Below are positions 7,589-16,536 of a DNA stretch of 64,000 bases, one piece after another. The stretch's first letter is position 1. Each line of letters starts with the position of its first letter. Location of the stretch: contig NZ_CAJYDW010000004.1 in NCBI RefSeq assembly GCF_913774235.1, positions 1-64,000 of the forward strand, in the 5' to 3' direction. The DNA is from an uncultured Pseudomonas sp. GTDB taxonomy: Bacteria > Pseudomonadota > Gammaproteobacteria > Pseudomonadales > Pseudomonadaceae. Made by a program: the position numbers and the translations under genes. The notes under the pieces are model-generated. The model made no database searches and was not told the origin of the DNA. It saw only the letters and a list, made by a program, of their open reading frames with translations.

Positions 7589-8880
7589 GCACTGCAAAAG
7601 CCTTGAGCGTCCTCGGTCTGGCCGCGCTGCTGAGCGCCTGCGGTAACGAAGGCGGCGCCGACGTCCAGGCCCGCGGCCCCGATCCCAAGCTGCCCGAACC
7701 CCAGCGTGGCCTCCTGCCGAGCATGAAGATCGCCCAGCCGGCGCCCTGGGGCGATCGCGTGCCCACGGTGCCCCAGGGCTACACCATCACCGCCATCGCC
7801 ACCGATCTGCGCATTCCGCGGCAGATGCTGGTGCTGCCCAATGGCGACATCCTGGTGGCCGAGGGCCGCGGCGGCAATGCGCCCAAGCTCAAGCCCAAGG
7901 ACGTTATCGCCGGCTATATCAAGGCCCAGGGCAACACCCAGGTGAAGGGCGGTAATCGCCTGACCCTGCTACGCGACGCCGATGGCGACGGCAAATACGA
8001 ACTCAAGACGGTGTTCGCCGAGAATCTCAACGCGCCCTACGGCCTGGCCTTCGCCAACGGCCGCATCTATGTGGCCAATCAGGACGCCCTGGTGAGTTTC
8101 CCCTACCAGGACGGCCAGACCCAGGCCAGCGGCGCGCCGGACAAGCTGGTCGATCTGCCCGCGGCGATCAACCACCACTGGACCAAGGCGCTTACCGTCA
8201 GCCCCGATGGTCGCTATCTGTACGTGGGCATCGGCTCCAACAGTAACGTCGGCGAGCGGGGTATGGACGTCGAGGTGGATCGCGCGGTGATCTGGCAGAT
8301 CGATGCCCAAAGCGGCGCCCACAAGACCTACGCCACGGGGGTGCGCAACCCCACGGCCCTGGCCATCCAGCCCGGCAGCGGTCAGCTCTGGGCCGTGGCC
8401 AACGAGCGCGACGAAATCGGCCCCGATCTGGTACCGGATTACCTGACCTCCATCCGCGAAGGCGGCTTCTACGGCTGGCCCTACAGCTACTGGGGGCAGA
8501 ACGTCGATACCCGCGCCCAGCCGCAGGACCCGGCCAAGGTGGCTGCGGCCATCAAGCCCGACTACAGCCTGGGCTCCCATGTCGCCGCCCTGGGCGTGGC
8601 CTTTTCTACCACGGCGGTGGGCGGGCAGTTCACCGATGGGGTCTTCGTCGGCGAACACGGCAGCTGGAACCGCGACAAGCCGGTGGGCTATCGCGTGGTC
8701 TTCGTGCCTTTCCAGCAGGGGCGGCCCGTCGGTGAACCCATCGACTTCGCCACCGGTTTTTACGGCGACGACGGCAAGACCCGTGGCCGACCGGTAGGCG
8801 TGGCGGTGGATCAGCGCGGTGGTGTCATCATCGCCGACGACCTGGCCAATACCGTCTGGCGGGTGACGCGCACTCAATAA
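7585..8880 (+). CDS. PQQ-dependent sugar/sorbosone dehydrogenase-like lipoprotein
   Basis: A 431-residue lipoprotein. The start at 7585 gives a signal peptide ending LLSAC, a clean lipobox, so the much longer track frame starting at 7294 is wrong. Downstream there is a six-bladed beta-propeller of the L-sorbosone/soluble glucose dehydrogenase group: blade motifs such as RIPRQMLVLPNGDILVAE, NAPYGLAF, SPDGRYLYVGIGS and VRNPTALAIQPG, plus FVGEHGSWNR near the end. The group oxidises aldoses or aldehydes with PQQ in the periplasm. It forms an operon with the DUF2231 protein. The natural substrate is not known. Confidence 0.82.
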   Translation: MSTAKALSVLGLAALLSACGNEGGADVQARGPDPKLPEPQRGLLPSMKIAQPAPWGDRVPTVPQGYTITAIATDLRIPRQMLVLPNGDILVAEGRGGNAPKLKPKDVIAGYIKAQGNTQVKGGNRLTLLRDADGDGKYELKTVFAENLNAPYGLAFANGRIYVANQDALVSFPYQDGQTQASGAPDKLVDLPAAINHHWTKALTVSPDGRYLYVGIGSNSNVGERGMDVEVDRAVIWQIDAQSGAHKTYATGVRNPTALAIQPGSGQLWAVANERDEIGPDLVPDYLTSIREGGFYGWPYSYWGQNVDTRAQPQDPAKVAAAIKPDYSLGSHVAALGVAFSTTAVGGQFTDGVFVGEHGSWNRDKPVGYRVVFVPFQQGRPVGEPIDFATGFYGDDGKTRGRPVGVAVDQRGGVIIADDLANTVWRVTRTQ

Positions 8881-8891
8881 GGTGCGAGAAA

Positions 8892-8927
8892 GATCGGCTT
8901 GCCGCGCAGTGGGGCGGCGAGCCGATC
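8892..8927. terminator. Stem-loop between convergent genes
   Basis: GATCGGCT pairs perfectly with AGCCGATC, with additional GCCGC/GCGGC pairing inside. It lies between the dehydrogenase stop and the cyoD stop, which it overlaps by two bases. A shared 3' end is likely, though no T-run follows on either strand. Confidence 0.5.
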
Positions 8928-9234
8928 AATGCATCCGGTGCTGCAGATCACCCAGCACCACCAGGCTGCCCACCACCATCAGCACCAGGATCAGGCTGGT
9001 GAACAGCAGCAGATAGAGGTCGTGGCGGTGCGAGCGGCCCAGGCTGACATGCAGGAAGCAGCGCAGGTGCACCAGGATCTGCAGCAGGCCCAGGCCGAAG
9101 ACGAGGGCCAGGGTGGTCCCGCGCGGCCAGGTCGGGAAGAGCACCAGGCTGATGGGGATCAGGCTCAGCGTCACCGCCAGCGCCAGGCCGATCACATAGC
9201 TCGCCAGTTCGCGGCGGTAGTCGTCACGCTTCAT
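8926..9234 (-). CDS. cyoD: Cytochrome o ubiquinol oxidase subunit IV CyoD
   Basis: A 102-residue subunit with three hydrophobic helices (ASYVIGLALAVTLSLIP, then LQILVHLRCFLHV, then a final helix before VLGDLQHRMH), the usual CyoD layout. The start at 9234 (MKRDDYRRE) overlaps the cyoC stop by ATGA; the longer track frame is only cyoC antisense to the preceding text. It is the last gene of cyoABCD, and no cyoE haem O synthase follows. CyoD assists assembly of the copper centre in subunit I. Confidence 0.9.
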   Translation of the reverse strand: MKRDDYRRELASYVIGLALAVTLSLIPISLVLFPTWPRGTTLALVFGLGLLQILVHLRCFLHVSLGRSHRHDLYLLLFTSLILVLMVVGSLVVLGDLQHRMH

Positions 9235-9860
9235 GGCAGGAGTCCTTGCAGGTAGACCACCGAAAGGATGGCCACCCAGACGATATCGAGAAAATGCCAG
9301 AACAGGCCCAGGCGCATCAGCCGGGTCTTCACTGGGGTATCCAGGCCGAATACCCGGAGTTGCACCAGCATTACCACCAGCCAGAGGCAACCGCTGGCGA
9401 CGTGGACGCCGTGCATGCCCACCAGGGCGAAGAAGGCCGAAAGAAAGGCGCTGCGCTGGGGCAGGGCGCCCTGGTCCGCCATGCCGATGAAGTCGTGCAG
9501 CTCCAGGCCGAGGAAGACCAGGCCCAGGACCAGGGTCACCAGCAGCCAGGTCACCAGGGGCGTTAGGCGACCCTCGTGGTACTTCATCGCCAGCGAGGCC
9601 AGGCCGTAGGTGAAGCTGCTGGCCAGCAGCACCAGGGTCTGCAGGGTCACGCTACCGATCTCGAAGACGTCCCCGGGGCGCGGACCGCCGGCGTTGGCGT
9701 GCTGCAGCGTCGCGTAGAGGGCGAACAGCAACGCGAACAGCAGGGCGTCGCTCATCAGGAAGATCCAGAAGCCGAACAACGAATACTCGGCCTCGGCGTG
9801 GGTGGCGTGATCGGTGGCGCCGACGTTGAGCCCGGCGTGATTCATGTCGCGCGGACTCAT
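9231..9860 (-). CDS. cyoC: Cytochrome o ubiquinol oxidase subunit III CyoC
   Basis: A 209-residue COX3-family protein with five membrane helices. Visible signatures include FGFWIFLMSDALLFA, LELHDF with the conserved glutamate, MHGVHVASG and LFWHFLDIVWV near the end. Subunit III stabilises the oxidase. It overlaps cyoB upstream by four bases and cyoD downstream by four bases, so the operon is tightly coupled. Confidence 0.93.
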   Translation of the reverse strand: MSPRDMNHAGLNVGATDHATHAEAEYSLFGFWIFLMSDALLFALLFALYATLQHANAGGPRPGDVFEIGSVTLQTLVLLASSFTYGLASLAMKYHEGRLTPLVTWLLVTLVLGLVFLGLELHDFIGMADQGALPQRSAFLSAFFALVGMHGVHVASGCLWLVVMLVQLRVFGLDTPVKTRLMRLGLFWHFLDIVWVAILSVVYLQGLLP

Positions 9861-11920
9861 GGACCCATCTCCGCCAGGCCACGGTTGCCCGGCCCGGTTT
9901 CCTCGTCGCGATTGATCGCCCGCGTCGCGGCGACCCTATCCAGCCAGGCCTCGTGTTCACGCCGGATCTCGGCCGCCGAGATCAGCCGCTCGGTATCGCG
10001 CTGGAAGCTACGGGCGATCACCGCGCCCCAGGCTACTACCAGGCCGAGCACGGCCAGCCAGCCGATGTGCCAGACCAGGCCGAAGGCGCAGGCGAAGCCC
10101 GCCGCCCCGACGATGGCTGGTACGGCGCTGTTCTTTGGCAACTGGATGTCGGCATAGGTACGCGGCCGGTCATAGGCCAGGCGTTGCTCCTTGAGCCAGG
10201 TGAAGGGATCGCGGTCGTTGATCGGCAGCGGCACGGCGAAGTTGTATTCCGGCGGCGGCGCGGCCACGGCCCATTCCAGGGTGCGGCCGTTCCAGGGATC
10301 GCCCACCGGCACCCGTGCCTGGTCGCGGCGGCGGATGCTCACCACCAGCTGGATCACCAGGCTCGCCAGGGCGGCGAGCAGCAGGACCGCGCCCACTTCG
10401 GCGACCCACAGCAGCGGGGCGAAGTCGGGGTTGTGGATGGCCTGGCTGCGCCGCGGCAGCCCCGAGGCGCCCAGCACGTACAGCGGCATGAAGGCGAGGA
10501 TGAAGCCCAGGCCGAAGTTCAGGGCGGCGATGCGGCCCCAACGCTCGTCGAGGCGGAAGCCGAAGGCCTTGGGAAACCAGAAGTGGTAGCCGGCCAGCAT
10601 GCCGAACAGCATTCCCGGGATCAGCATGTTGTGGAAGTGGGCGACCAGGTAGACGGTGTTGTGTACCTGGTAGTCCACCGGTGGCGTGGCCAGGGTGATG
10701 CCGGTGAGGCCGCCGATGACGAACAGCATGATGAACATCACCGCATAGATCAGCGGCGTGGTCAGGCGGACGCGGCCACGGAACATGGTCGCCATCCAGT
10801 CGTAGATCTTCACTCCGGTGGGGATACCGATGAGCATGGTGGCGATGCCGAACACGGCGTTGATCTTCGGTGACTGGCCCATGGTGAAGAAGTGGTGCAG
10901 CCAGACGGTGAAGGACAGTACGGCGATCACCAGGGTGGCCCAGACCAGCGAGTGGTAGCCGTAGAGTCGCTTGGTGGAAAAGGTCGAGAACACCTCGGAG
11001 AAGACGCCGAAGGCCGGCAGGATGAGGATGTACACCTCCGGGTGGCCGAACAGCCAGAACAGGTTGATGTAGTTCATCAGGTTGCCGCCCTGGGTGTTGG
11101 TGAAGAAGTGGAAATCCAGGTAGCGGTCCAGGGCCAGGAGCAGGGTGGCCACGGTCAGCGGCGGCATGGCGAAGATCATCAGGATGCTGGTGCACAGCGC
11201 CGTCCAGCTGAACAGCGACATCTGGAACAGGCGCATGCCCGGCGCCCTTTCCTTGTAGAGGGTGACGGCGAAGTTGAGACCGGTGAGGGTGCTGCCCAGG
11301 GAGCTCAGGGTCAGCGCCCAGATCCAGTAGTCGGGGCCGACGCCGGGCTGGTATTCGGCGCCGGTATAGGGCGGATAGCCGCTCCAGCCCCCGGTGGAGA
11401 AGCGCCCCAGCACCAGCGAGACCATCACCAGCGCCGCGCCGGCCACCGTCAGCCAGAGGCTGATGGCATTGAGCAGCGGAAAGCGCACGTCGCGGGCGCC
11501 GATCTGCAGCGGCATGGCGAAATTGATCAGCCCGGTGAGGAAGGGCATGGCGACGAAGAACACCATGATGGTGCCGTGGGTGCTGAATAGCTGGCCGAAG
11601 TGCTCCGGAGGCAGGTAGCCCGGTGCATCGATGGCCAGGGCCTGCTGAGTGCGCATCATCACCCCCTCCACCACGCCACGACTGAACATCACCAGGGCCA
11701 GCACCACATACATGATGCCGATGCGCTTGTGGTCCAGGCTGGTGAACCACTCCTGCCAGAGATAGCGCCATTTGCCGAGCCAGGTGATCACCCCGGCGGT
11801 AGCCAGGGCGCCGAGGATGACCACGCTGGCGCCGCAGGTGGCGATCAGACTGTAGAAGGGCAGGGCGTCATAGCCCAGGCGACCGAACAGCAGGTGCCAG
11901 AGGGCCGAGGAATCAGTCAT
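9857..11920 (-). CDS. cyoB: Cytochrome o ubiquinol oxidase subunit I CyoB
   Basis: A 687-residue haem-copper oxidase catalytic subunit that reduces oxygen and pumps protons. The low-spin haem histidine (STHGTIM), the Cu-B and cross-linked Tyr site (GHPEVYI), the HH pair (WLHHFFTM) and the haem ligands (VAHFHNML) are all present, so it should be active. Two of the quinol-site residues known from E. coli are kept (Arg71 in SRG, and His98/Gln101 in HFGQ), but the position of Asp75 is Glu (RGVVE). The C-terminal part with GDPWNGRTLEWA and PPPEYNF is typical of bo-type enzymes rather than cytochrome c oxidases. Confidence 0.93.
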   Translation of the reverse strand: MTDSSALWHLLFGRLGYDALPFYSLIATCGASVVILGALATAGVITWLGKWRYLWQEWFTSLDHKRIGIMYVVLALVMFSRGVVEGVMMRTQQALAIDAPGYLPPEHFGQLFSTHGTIMVFFVAMPFLTGLINFAMPLQIGARDVRFPLLNAISLWLTVAGAALVMVSLVLGRFSTGGWSGYPPYTGAEYQPGVGPDYWIWALTLSSLGSTLTGLNFAVTLYKERAPGMRLFQMSLFSWTALCTSILMIFAMPPLTVATLLLALDRYLDFHFFTNTQGGNLMNYINLFWLFGHPEVYILILPAFGVFSEVFSTFSTKRLYGYHSLVWATLVIAVLSFTVWLHHFFTMGQSPKINAVFGIATMLIGIPTGVKIYDWMATMFRGRVRLTTPLIYAVMFIMLFVIGGLTGITLATPPVDYQVHNTVYLVAHFHNMLIPGMLFGMLAGYHFWFPKAFGFRLDERWGRIAALNFGLGFILAFMPLYVLGASGLPRRSQAIHNPDFAPLLWVAEVGAVLLLAALASLVIQLVVSIRRRDQARVPVGDPWNGRTLEWAVAAPPPEYNFAVPLPINDRDPFTWLKEQRLAYDRPRTYADIQLPKNSAVPAIVGAAGFACAFGLVWHIGWLAVLGLVVAWGAVIARSFQRDTERLISAAEIRREHEAWLDRVAATRAINRDEETGPGNRGLAEMGP

Positions 11921-12827
11921 GGGTGGCTCCCTGGAAGGTGGCGCAGACGGGCACCGGGTCCTGGCGATAACGCGCCAGCACCCAGGCGAAGAGGGCAGGT
12001 TGGGTCAGGCGCAGCTCGGCGGCCTGCTCCAGGGTGCCGGGGCGTGCGAGTACCTGGTAGTGGGCGCAGTCCAGCGCTGCGCGGGCCTGGGCGACGCCTT
12101 GGCTCCAGGCCTGGAAGTCCTGCGCGTCCAGCACCCGAATCGGAAAATGCTGGTTTTGGAAGCCCTCGCCGCTGTACTGGGCATTGCGGCCCTCGAATTG
12201 GCCGGGTGCCGGAATCTGCAGGAAGCGCTGGGTCTGCATGCCGGCCATGGCGTAGACCTGGCCGCCCAGGCGCGGCAGCAGCAGGGACTGCATCACCGTA
12301 TCGCTGGTGAGCTTGAGCTGCACCGGGCGCCCGGCCGGCAAGACCAGCTCGTTGACCGTGGCGATGCCCTGTTCGGGGTAGAGGAACAGCCACTTCCAGT
12401 CCAGGCCGATCACCTGGACTTCCAGGGGCTGCTCATCTGGCGTAGGCGAGCGATAGGGGTCGAGGCTGTGGGTGCGGGTCCACACCAGCACCGCGAGGAC
12501 CGCCACCACCAGCGCCGGCACGCCCCAGGCGAAGAGATCCAGCAGCCAGGAGAATTCCCAGCGCGGCCGGTAGGCGGCGCGGTCGTTACCGTGGCGATAG
12601 CGCCAGACGATCAGCGGCGTGAGCAGGATCACTGGCAGGACCACCACCAGCGTCAGGCCGACGATCCAGAGCAGCAGGTCGCGTTCGCCAGCGGCGGCGA
12701 GACCGGCCGGAGCGAGGAAGCCGTGCTGCAGGGGGGAGCAGCCACCCAGCAGGAGCAGCGGCAACAGGTAGCCGCAGCGTGGCGAGCGGCGGATACCGAT
12801 GGATGGCGATGGGCTCGCAAGGGGCAT
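11913..12827 (-). CDS. cyoA: Cytochrome o ubiquinol oxidase subunit II CyoA
   Basis: A 304-residue lipoprotein started at the ATG at 12827; the track frame begins further upstream without a ribosome-binding site. The lipobox LLLGGC is clear, followed by two membrane helices and a periplasmic cupredoxin fold with VIGLDWKWLFLYPEQ. The Cys and His ligands of a CuA site are absent, which marks this as a quinol rather than a cytochrome c oxidase. The 3' end overlaps cyoB by eight bases. The promoter should lie in 12828-12968; a GCAACAAC stretch there only partly matches a Crc motif. Confidence 0.9.
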   Translation of the reverse strand: MPLASPSPSIGIRRSPRCGYLLPLLLLGGCSPLQHGFLAPAGLAAAGERDLLLWIVGLTLVVVLPVILLTPLIVWRYRHGNDRAAYRPRWEFSWLLDLFAWGVPALVVAVLAVLVWTRTHSLDPYRSPTPDEQPLEVQVIGLDWKWLFLYPEQGIATVNELVLPAGRPVQLKLTSDTVMQSLLLPRLGGQVYAMAGMQTQRFLQIPAPGQFEGRNAQYSGEGFQNQHFPIRVLDAQDFQAWSQGVAQARAALDCAHYQVLARPGTLEQAAELRLTQPALFAWVLARYRQDPVPVCATFQGATHD

Positions 12828-12968
12828 GGGGGCTCGGACCGTAACCAGTTGTTGCAGCCAACAGACCCCACGAAGGCGGCGGACGTTCACGGCTGGCTGG
12901 CCTTTGGCTAGCGTGGCGATCCGCCCTGCCGCCGGTCCGGCGCTCTAGCGCCAGCATCGAGAAGGATT

Positions 12969-13868
12969 TCAGCTGCGTTCGGTCTGCCACTGACCGAGCA
13001 GGATGGCGACGAATTTTTCCGCGGCGGGCGACAGCGAGGCGCCGCGGCGCGAGACCAGGCCCAGCGTCCGGGTCACCTCCGGGTCGCTGAGCGGCACGCT
13101 GACCAGGGTCGGGTGATCGGCGTCCGGCATGGCCAGGCTGGGCATGGCCGAGACGCCAAGGCCGGCTTCCACCATGCCCAGGGAGGTCGACAGGTGCTGC
13201 ACCTCATAGAACCACTTGGGGCGGATGCCGCGGGCGGAGAGAGCATGGTCGAGCAGCACCCGGTTGCCACTCAGGCGCCCCACGCCGATCAGTCGATGCT
13301 CGACCAGCTCGGCCCAGCTGACCGAACTGCGCGCGGCCAAATCGTGGTCGCGCCGGCAGGCGAGCACGAATTGCTCCTGCACCAGGGGCACGAATTCGAT
13401 ATCCGGGTGCTGGCCGCTGAGCATGTTGATGCCGAAGTCGGCCTCGCCGCGCAGCACGGCTTCCAGGCCGTCATTGGCGCTGAGATCGAGCAGGCGGATG
13501 CGGATCTTGGGATATTGCTCGTTGTACTGGCGGATCACCGACGGCAGGAAGTAGAAGGCCGCGGTGGGGATGCAGGCCAGGGTGACCTGACCGGTCTGGC
13601 GTTCGGCCAGTTCGCGGATGCTGAGGATGGAGTCCTCGAAATCGTCCAGTAGGCGGCGTGCCTTGGGCAGGAAATCCCGACCCACGCTGGTGAGGCCGAC
13701 CCGACGAGTGGTGCGTTCGAGCAGCGGCGTGCCGAGGCCGTCCTCCAGCTTCTTGATGCGCCGACTCAGGGCCGGCTGAGAAAGGTGCAGGGCATCTGCG
13801 GCCTCGTGGAAGCTGCCAAGTTCGGCGATTTTCACGAAAGATCGGATATCTTGCAGCTCATAATCCAT
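12969..13868 (-). CDS. LysR-family regulator of the tricarboxylate cluster
   Basis: A 299-residue LysR protein with the DNA-binding region at residues 1-62 (SFHEAADALHLSQPALSRRI) and an effector domain after about residue 90. It is divergent from the GalD-like isomerase gene across 146 bases that contain strong palindromes, so it almost certainly regulates the five-gene unit to its right. The effector is probably an unsaturated or saturated tricarboxylate such as trans-aconitate, by context only. Confidence 0.85.
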   Translation of the reverse strand: MDYELQDIRSFVKIAELGSFHEAADALHLSQPALSRRIKKLEDGLGTPLLERTTRRVGLTSVGRDFLPKARRLLDDFEDSILSIRELAERQTGQVTLACIPTAAFYFLPSVIRQYNEQYPKIRIRLLDLSANDGLEAVLRGEADFGINMLSGQHPDIEFVPLVQEQFVLACRRDHDLAARSSVSWAELVEHRLIGVGRLSGNRVLLDHALSARGIRPKWFYEVQHLSTSLGMVEAGLGVSAMPSLAMPDADHPTLVSVPLSDPEVTRTLGLVSRRGASLSPAAEKFVAILLGQWQTERS

Positions 13869-13977
13869 GACAGGCTCCCGCCCGGGTCATTCGGTTATTG
13901 ATCACTTAGATGGAATAATAGTGACGATTTTTGCATTGGATAGATTTATTCGGGGCTGCCAATCTTGTTTCCAGAAC

Positions 13978-14001
13978 ATCAATAACCGCTATTGATCAAT
14001 A
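13978..14001. promoter_or_regulatory. Palindromic LysR operator
   Basis: ATCAATA-ACCGC-TATTGAT (13978-13996) is a perfect inverted repeat and it overlaps a second perfect palindrome TATTGATCAATA (13990-14001). A third partial copy, TTATTGATCA, lies at 13895-13904 next to the LysR start. The set looks like regulatory and activation binding sites for the divergent LysR protein. Confidence 0.6.
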
Positions 14002-14014
14002 AGAGTCAGCAGTC

Positions 14015-15094
14015 ATGCAACGTATTCCGTGCGTTCTCATGCGGGGCGGTACCTCCAAAGGCCCCTTCTTCCTTGCCAGCGACCTGCCCAGCGACCCCGC
14101 CCTGCGCGACGAGATGCTGATCGACCTGATGGGTGCCGGTCATGAACTGGAAATCGATGGTATCGGCGGCGGCAGCCCCCAGACCAGCAAGGTTGCCATC
14201 ATCAGTCCGTCCAGCCATCCCGCTGCCGATGTGGACTATCTCTTCGTCCAGGTGATGGTCGCCGAGCGGCGCGTCGACACCGCGCCCAATTGCGGCAACA
14301 TGCTCTGCGCCGTAGGTCCCTTTGCCGTGGAGCAGGGGATGGTCGCTGCCGAGGACGGCAAGACCCTGGTGCGCATCCGCAATCTCAACACCAACAGCTT
14401 CGTCGACTCCCTGGTACATACGCCCGGCGGCGTGGTGCGCTATGAAGGCGACACCGCCATCGACGGCGTACCCGGTACCGCCGCCCCGGTCCAGCTGACC
14501 TTCCTCGATGCCGTGGGCAGCAAGACCGGCAAGCTCTTCCCCACCGGCCAGGCCACCGACGTCTTCGACGGCGTGCCGGTGACCTGCATCGACATGGCCA
14601 TGCCGATGATGATCGTCGAGGCCCGCCACCTGGGCGTGACCGGCAGCGAACGGCCGGCCGAGCTGGATGCCAACGCGGCCTTGCTGGCGCGGCTGGAAGC
14701 CTTGCGCCTGCAGGCCGGCCGGGCCATGGGCCTGGGCGATGTCAGCGGCAAGGTGATTCCCAAGCCGGTACTGATCTCCCAGGCGCAGCAGGGCGGTACC
14801 CTGCAGGTGCGCTACTTCATGCCGCACAGCTGCCATCGGGCGCTGGCCATCACCGGCTCCATCGGCCTGGCCACCGCCTGCGTCACCCCGGAAACGGTGG
14901 TTACGGCGCTGCTCGGTGAGTCGGCGCGGGACCTGACCCATGTCCGCCTGGAGCATCCGAGCGGCGGTATCGACGTGGTGCTGTCGCGCGGCGGCGCGGA
15001 CGGCACTACCATCCAGGCCTCGGTCGTCCGGACCGCGCGCCGACTGTTCGCCGGCCACGTGTACGCGCCCACCGCGCGGAGGCTCGCCGGCTAG
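14015..15094 (+). CDS. GalD-like 4-oxalomesaconate tautomerase / aconitate isomerase (PrpF superfamily)
   Basis: A 359-residue protein of the PrpF/GalD superfamily, a double diaminopimelate-epimerase fold. The diagnostic N-terminus is IPCVLMRGGTSKGPFF; later NCGNM carries one catalytic cysteine, and PHSCHRALAITG carries a second conserved cysteine-containing segment. Length and N-terminus match GalD (about 360) better than PrpF (about 395). GalD tautomerises 4-oxalomesaconate and PrpF isomerises trans-aconitate, so both shift a double bond in a C6-C7 tricarboxylate. No gallate ring-cleavage gene is nearby, and the neighbours are tricarboxylate transporters, so aconitate is the better substrate guess. 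Confidence 0.8.
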   Translation: MQRIPCVLMRGGTSKGPFFLASDLPSDPALRDEMLIDLMGAGHELEIDGIGGGSPQTSKVAIISPSSHPAADVDYLFVQVMVAERRVDTAPNCGNMLCAVGPFAVEQGMVAAEDGKTLVRIRNLNTNSFVDSLVHTPGGVVRYEGDTAIDGVPGTAAPVQLTFLDAVGSKTGKLFPTGQATDVFDGVPVTCIDMAMPMMIVEARHLGVTGSERPAELDANAALLARLEALRLQAGRAMGLGDVSGKVIPKPVLISQAQQGGTLQVRYFMPHSCHRALAITGSIGLATACVTPETVVTALLGESARDLTHVRLEHPSGGIDVVLSRGGADGTTIQASVVRTARRLFAGHVYAPTARRLAG

Positions 15095-15153
15095 CAGACC
15101 CCACCCCCCACCCACCAGCGCATCCACACAACTTCAATAAAGGGTGATGCCTC

Positions 15154-16467
15154 ATGAAACTCGCCAAATCGCTGTACTTCCAGATCCTCTGCGCCGTGGT
15201 CCTCGGGGTGCTGGTCGGTCACTTCTGGGCGCAACAGGCCGTCGCGCTCAAGCCCCTGGGTGACGCCTTCATCAAGCTGATCAAGATGATGATCGCCCCG
15301 GTGGTGTTCTGCACCATCGTCACCGGCATCGCCGGCATGACCGACAAGAGCACCCTGGGTCGCCTGATGGGCAAGACCCTGCTGCTGTTCCTGGTGCTCA
15401 CCGTGATCAGCCTGTTCATCGGCCTCGGCGCGGTCTATCTGTTCCAGCCTGGCGTGGGCATGAACATCGACCCGGCGACCCTGAGCACCGCCAGCATCGC
15501 CCAGTACACGGCGTCGGCGGCCAAGCTCAGCGTGGTCGACTTCTTCATGCACATCATCCCGGACACCTTCATGGGGGCGTTCAACAAGGGTGAGGTGCTG
15601 CCGGTGCTGTTCATCGCCGTGCTCTGCGGCTTCGCGCTGTCCGCCATGGGCGAGCGCGGCCGGCCGGTGCTGGAGGTGCTGGAGTCGGCCTCGCAGATGG
15701 TCTTCCGCATCTTCGGCTACCTGATGCGCTTCGCCCCGGTGGGTGCCTTCGGTGCCCTGGCCTTCACCGTGGGCCAGTACGGCATCACCTCGCTGGGTTC
15801 CCTGGCCAAGCTGATCGCCACCCTCTACATCGCCTGCGCCTTCTTCGTCTTCGTGGTGCTGGGCGCGCTGTGCCGCTCGCGCGGCTTCAGCCTGTGGAAG
15901 CTGCTGCGCTACTTCCGCGAGGAATTCCTGGTGGTGCTCGGTACCTCGTCCACCGAGCCGGTGCTGCCGCGCATGCTGCAGAAGCTGGAAGGCCTGGGTT
16001 GCAAGAAGGGCGTGGTCGGCCTGGTGCTGCCCACCGGCTACTCCTTCAACCTGGACGGTACCGCCATCTATCTGTCGCTGGCCGCCGTGTTCATCGCCCA
16101 GGCCTGCAACATCGAGCTCAGCGTCGGCCAGACCCTGACCATGCTGGCGATCATGCTGCTGTCCTCCAAGGGCGCGGCAGGGGTGACCGGCAGCGGCTTC
16201 GTCGCCCTGGCCTCGACCCTCACCGTGATCCACGACATCCCCCTGGCTGGCCTGGCGCTGCTCATCGGCATCGACCGCTTCATGTCCGAAGCCCGCGCCC
16301 TCACCAGCCTGGCCAGCAACGCCGTGGCCACCGTGGTGATCTCCCTGGCCGAAGGCGCCTGCGACCGCGAGAAGCTGATGCGCGCCCTGGAAACCGGCAA
16401 GGCCGAACCCCTGGCCGTGACCGACGCGCCCGAGTGGACCGCGCCGGACGTCCGTCCCCACGCCTGA
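15154..16467 (+). CDS. dctA: DctA-like C4-dicarboxylate/H+ symporter
   Basis: A 437-residue DAACS-family carrier (glutamate-transporter fold) at the usual length. Hairpin and binding-site motifs are visible: GTSSTEPVLPRM, PTGYSFNLDGTAIY, LSSKGAAGVTGSGF and SEARALTSLASNAVATVV, which together define DctA. The family imports succinate, fumarate and malate. In this cluster it probably supplies or co-imports products of tricarboxylate breakdown. It starts 60 bases after the isomerase gene with AAAGGGTG upstream. Confidence 0.88.
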   Translation: MKLAKSLYFQILCAVVLGVLVGHFWAQQAVALKPLGDAFIKLIKMMIAPVVFCTIVTGIAGMTDKSTLGRLMGKTLLLFLVLTVISLFIGLGAVYLFQPGVGMNIDPATLSTASIAQYTASAAKLSVVDFFMHIIPDTFMGAFNKGEVLPVLFIAVLCGFALSAMGERGRPVLEVLESASQMVFRIFGYLMRFAPVGAFGALAFTVGQYGITSLGSLAKLIATLYIACAFFVFVVLGALCRSRGFSLWKLLRYFREEFLVVLGTSSTEPVLPRMLQKLEGLGCKKGVVGLVLPTGYSFNLDGTAIYLSLAAVFIAQACNIELSVGQTLTMLAIMLLSSKGAAGVTGSGFVALASTLTVIHDIPLAGLALLIGIDRFMSEARALTSLASNAVATVVISLAEGACDREKLMRALETGKAEPLAVTDAPEWTAPDVRPHA

Positions 16468-16536
16468 TCGCCACCCGCTAAGCCTGTCACCGCTGTAGCC
16501 CCACCCCCGCGCCGTCAGCTGGCCGGGGGGCGGGGT

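Noticed and set aside
12848-12854. GCAACAAC upstream of cyoA as a Crc motif
   Set aside because: It does not meet AANAANAA over eight bases, so it was not counted with the eight motifs, although cyo operons are known Crc targets.
14015-15094. Part of a gallate degradation operon (GalD)
   Set aside because: No ring-cleavage dioxygenase, hydratase or aldolase gene lies nearby; the neighbours are tricarboxylate carriers.
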